Shown: in pieces, positions 49,524 through 51,803 of the stretch
Layout of the letters: every line of letters begins with the position of its first letter
Position numbering within the stretch: position 1 is the first letter of the stretch
Assembly (NCBI GenBank): GCA_016869645.1
Contig: VGDO01000016.1
Location: forward strand, 1 to 51,803
Source: Alphaproteobacteria bacterium
Lineage (GTDB): Bacteria; Pseudomonadota; Alphaproteobacteria; SHVW01
DNA length: 51,803 nt
Reading direction: 5' to 3'
The notes under the pieces: generated by a model
Databases searched by the model: none
What the model saw: the letters and a program-made list of their open reading frames with translations, nothing else
What the model was told of the DNA's origin: nothing
Made by a program: the position numbers and the translations under genes

Positions 49524-50313
49524 GGTCACCAATCTGTCGAAACGCTTCGGCGGCCTCGTGGCGGTCGCCAACGTCGACCTGTCGGTGCGTCAGGGCGAGA
49601 TCCGCGGCATCATCGGCCCCAATGGCTCGGGCAAGAGCACGCTCTTCAATCTGATCTCCAGCGTCTACAAGCCCGAGCCGGGCAGCCGCATCGCCTTCGA
49701 TGGCGAGGACATCACGGGCCGGCCGCCGCATGACATCGCGCGCCGCGGCATTGCCCGCACCTTCCAGCTCCTGCGCATCTTCACCCAGATGTCCGTGCTG
49801 GAGAATTTGCTGATCGGCCATCATTCCCATGTTCGTTACGGCGTCGGCGCGGCGGTGGTCGGCGCGGCGCGCGTCTGGGCCGAGGAACGTCGGCTGAAGC
49901 AGGAGATGATGGATCTCCTCGGCTTCGTCGGCCTTGCCGACTACGCGGAGATGGCGGCAGGCGAACTGTCGATCGGCCAGCGCCGGCTGCTGGCGCTCGG
50001 CCGCGCCATGGCGATGCGGCCGAAGCTGCTCATGCTCGACGAGCCGGCCGCCGGCCTCTCGCCGGTCAACGTCGATAAACTGCTCAACACCGTGATGGCC
50101 CTGCAGAAGCGCTTCGGCCTGACGCTCGTCATCATCGAGCATATCCTCAAGGTCGTGATGGAAAGCTGCGACACGGTCACGGTGCTCGATCACGGCGAGA
50201 AGATCGCCGAAGGGCCGCCCGCCGCGATCAAGGACGATCATCGCGTCATCGAAGCCTATCTCGGCAAGGAGATGGCCGATGCCGAGGTGCGCGCCTTCCT
50301 CAAGGCGTCCTGA
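49516..50313 (+). CDS. livG: branched-chain amino acid-type ABC ATPase LivG
   Basis: 265 residues: Walker A GPNGSGKST, the LivG block GIARTFQLLRIFTQMSVLENLLIG (in part), signature LSIGQRRLLALGRAM (usual LSYGQ), Walker B LLMLDEPAAGL and IIEHILKVVM. The start ATG 49516 lies inside the end of livM with AAGG upstream. Confidence 0.94.
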   Translation: MLEVTNLSKRFGGLVAVANVDLSVRQGEIRGIIGPNGSGKSTLFNLISSVYKPEPGSRIAFDGEDITGRPPHDIARRGIARTFQLLRIFTQMSVLENLLIGHHSHVRYGVGAAVVGAARVWAEERRLKQEMMDLLGFVGLADYAEMAAGELSIGQRRLLALGRAMAMRPKLLMLDEPAAGLSPVNVDKLLNTVMALQKRFGLTLVIIEHILKVVMESCDTVTVLDHGEKIAEGPPAAIKDDHRVIEAYLGKEMADAEVRAFLKAS

Positions 50314-50332
50314 CTCCCTTTCGGCTCGACGC

Positions 50333-51289
50333 ATGTCGCTCGATCGCCCCGCAGTCGTCATCGTCGGTGGCGGCGCCATGGGCGGACTGTTCGGAGGGCT
50401 GCTGGCCGAAGGCGGGCTGAAGATCACGCTGATCGACGTCTGGCAAGCCCACGTCGACGCCATCAAGGCGGGCGGACTGCGCATCGTCGGCCATGGCGGC
50501 GACCGCTCGATTGCGCTCGATGCCACTTCGGATCCTGTCGGCGTGCGCGCCGCCGACGTCGTGCTGTTTCAGTGCAAGGCCTTCGCCAACGAGACGGCCG
50601 CCGCCGGGGTCAAGCACCTGATCGCCGGCGGCGCGGTCGCCGTCAGTTTCCAGAATGGCATCGGCAACGAGGAAACGCTGGCGCGCGTGCTCGGCGCCCA
50701 GCATGTGCTGGGCGGCCTGACCGCGCAGGCCGGGCTGGTCGAAGCGCCCGGCGTGGTGCGCAATTTCGGCAGCCTGCCGACCTTCGTCGGCGAGCTGGGG
50801 GGCGGCCTCTCGTCGCGCGCCACCGCGCTCGCCGGCGCCTTCACGCGTCACGGGCTGCCGACCGAAGCGAGTGCGGACATCAAGCGTGACAAGTGGAAGA
50901 AGCTGCTAGGCAATGTCGGCTTGGGCGCCATTTCCGCCGCGACCGACCTGCGTTCGGTCGACATCATGGCCGTGCCCGAGCTGCGCCAGACCGTGTTCCG
51001 TGCGGTCGACGAGGCGGCGGCCGTCGCCGGCGCATGCGGCGTCAGGCTCGATGTCGATGAAGCGCGCGAGGTGCTCATGAAGCTGGCCGACCCGACCGCT
51101 GGCACCGGCACCAGTAAATCGTCCATGCGCGCCGACATCGCCAACCGCCGGCCGACCGAGATCGACTATATCCACGGCGCGGTGGCGCGCCTCGGGCGCG
51201 AGCGCGGCGTGCCGACGCCGACCATTGATGTCATGGTCGCCATCGTGAAGGGGCTGGAGTCGCTGTACCGCCCCGCCGGGCCGGGATGA
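50333..51289 (+). CDS. ketopantoate reductase-family (PanE/ApbA) oxidoreductase
   Basis: 318 residues. The N-terminal NADP motif is GGGAMGGLFGG (12-22); FQCKAF and VSFQNGIGNEE are family blocks, Lys185 (RDKWKKLLGNV) lies at the catalytic Lys position and SSMRADI near the C-terminus holds the conserved Ser. True 2-dehydropantoate reduction is possible, but PanE paralogues next to liv importers often act on other 2-oxo acids. It follows livG by 19 bases and precedes the acyl-CoA dehydrogenase by 1 base. Confidence 0.88.
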   Translation: MSLDRPAVVIVGGGAMGGLFGGLLAEGGLKITLIDVWQAHVDAIKAGGLRIVGHGGDRSIALDATSDPVGVRAADVVLFQCKAFANETAAAGVKHLIAGGAVAVSFQNGIGNEETLARVLGAQHVLGGLTAQAGLVEAPGVVRNFGSLPTFVGELGGGLSSRATALAGAFTRHGLPTEASADIKRDKWKKLLGNVGLGAISAATDLRSVDIMAVPELRQTVFRAVDEAAAVAGACGVRLDVDEAREVLMKLADPTAGTGTSKSSMRADIANRRPTEIDYIHGAVARLGRERGVPTPTIDVMVAIVKGLESLYRPAGPG

Positions 51290-51290
51290 C

Positions 51291-51803
51291 ATGAGCTTCC
51301 TGTTGACCGCAGAGCAGAAGCTGCTGGTGACGACGGCCCGGCGCTTCGTCGAAAGCGAGCTCATGCCGCTCGAGATGGAGGTCGAGACGAGCGGTGTCCT
51401 CGACGCCGAACGGGCCCGCGCCATCACGGCCAAATCCTTGTCGCTCGGGCTGTTCGCATTGAACGTTCCGTCGGAATATGGCGGCGGTGGTCTCGGCGCG
51501 CTGGACAACTCCCTCGTCGAGGAGGAGTTCGGCCGGACGACGGACATCCTCGTGCGTCGTGCGCTGGGCAATGTCTACGAGGTTCTGCTGGCCGGCACGC
51601 CCGAGCAGAAGCAGCGTTGGCTCGTACCGTCGGCGCGCGGCGCGCGCGTGTTCTCCGTGTGCTTCACCGAGCCGGGCGCCGGCTCCGACGCGGCGGGCAT
51701 CAAGACGCGCGCCGTGCGCGACGGCACGGGCTGGCGCCTCAGCGGCCAGAAGATCTTCATCAGCGACGGCGCCTATTCGGATTTTTTCGTCGTCTCGGCC
51801 GTG
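51291..51803 (+). CDS. acyl-CoA dehydrogenase, truncated by window end
   Basis: The first 171 codons (ATG 51291, one base after the PanE-like stop) cover the N-terminal helical domain and the start of the middle strand domain. LGLFALNVPSEYGGGGLGAL and CFTEPGAGSDAAGIKT are acyl-CoA dehydrogenase signatures; the second contributes to FAD and substrate binding. The catalytic Glu would lie beyond the window. It extends the liv-PanE transcript and suggests that the imported compound is degraded as a CoA thioester. Confidence 0.9.
   Translation, partial: MSFLLTAEQKLLVTTARRFVESELMPLEMEVETSGVLDAERARAITAKSLSLGLFALNVPSEYGGGGLGALDNSLVEEEFGRTTDILVRRALGNVYEVLLAGTPEQKQRWLVPSARGARVFSVCFTEPGAGSDAAGIKTRAVRDGTGWRLSGQKIFISDGAYSDFFVVSAV

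Overview
The window looks like a piece of a high-GC alphaproteobacterial chromosome of the Bradyrhizobium/Reyranella/Rhodospirillales type. The support is GC-rich codon use with very long antisense open frames, Bug-type tripartite transport, several Tat-exported ABC binding proteins, a divergent liv cassette and tight ATGA/GTGA gene overlaps. The genus is an inference. About 46 protein genes are visible. I see no rRNA, tRNA, CRISPR, insertion sequence or phage gene, and no recognisable transcription regulator. Nearly everything is import or catabolism of small organic acids, peptides and amino-acid derivatives.

Layout. 168-1790 (-): gamma-glutamyltransferase-family hydrolase. 1888-5103 (-): a large low-complexity membrane protein with a peptidoglycan-binding domain and a Gly/His tail, behind a palindrome-rich upstream region. 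5502-9480 (-): tripartite tricarboxylate transporter (TctC, fused TctA-TctB) with an SDR lacking the catalytic Tyr. 9633-13146 (-): RidA, DauA-like D-amino-acid dehydrogenase, N-carbamoyl-D-amino-acid hydrolase and D-2-hydroxyacid dehydrogenase, divergent from a PuuE-type cyclic-amide hydrolase at 13246-14151 (+). 14164-26818 (-): a long run read leftward as PfkB kinase, BtpA-like protein, Tat peptide-binding protein, DppB, DppC, fused DppD-DppF, M24 enzyme, alpha/beta hydrolase, D-aminoacylase, PhzF and HbpS/GlcG-like protein. 26968-28005 (+): TauD-like dioxygenase. 28013-33811 (-): a second Dpp-type importer ending in an ATC-hydrolase-like gene. 33994-34776 (+): enoyl-CoA hydratase. 34787-40793 (-): LLM oxidoreductase, NTF2-like protein, PotDABC-type importer and MaoC. 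41026-45308 (+): SDR, TIM-barrel isomerase, oxopentenoate-hydratase-like enzyme, DUF2817 peptidase and P460-like cytochrome. 45318-50313: liv importer split around a divergent promoter region, followed by PanE-like reductase and a truncated acyl-CoA dehydrogenase.

The most coherent system is 9633-16925. D-carbamoylase and D-aminoacylase would both release free D-amino acids, the DauA-like flavoenzyme would oxidise them, RidA would hydrolyse the imine, and the D-2-hydroxyacid dehydrogenase could reduce the resulting 2-oxo acid. The PuuE-type enzyme could supply N-carbamoyl compounds by ring opening. Its individual families are known. The combination, with a PuuE-fold enzyme in the hydantoinase position, is the part most worth testing. 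A second structural theme is a strong stem-loop between the binding-protein gene and the permease genes in three of the four ABC importers.
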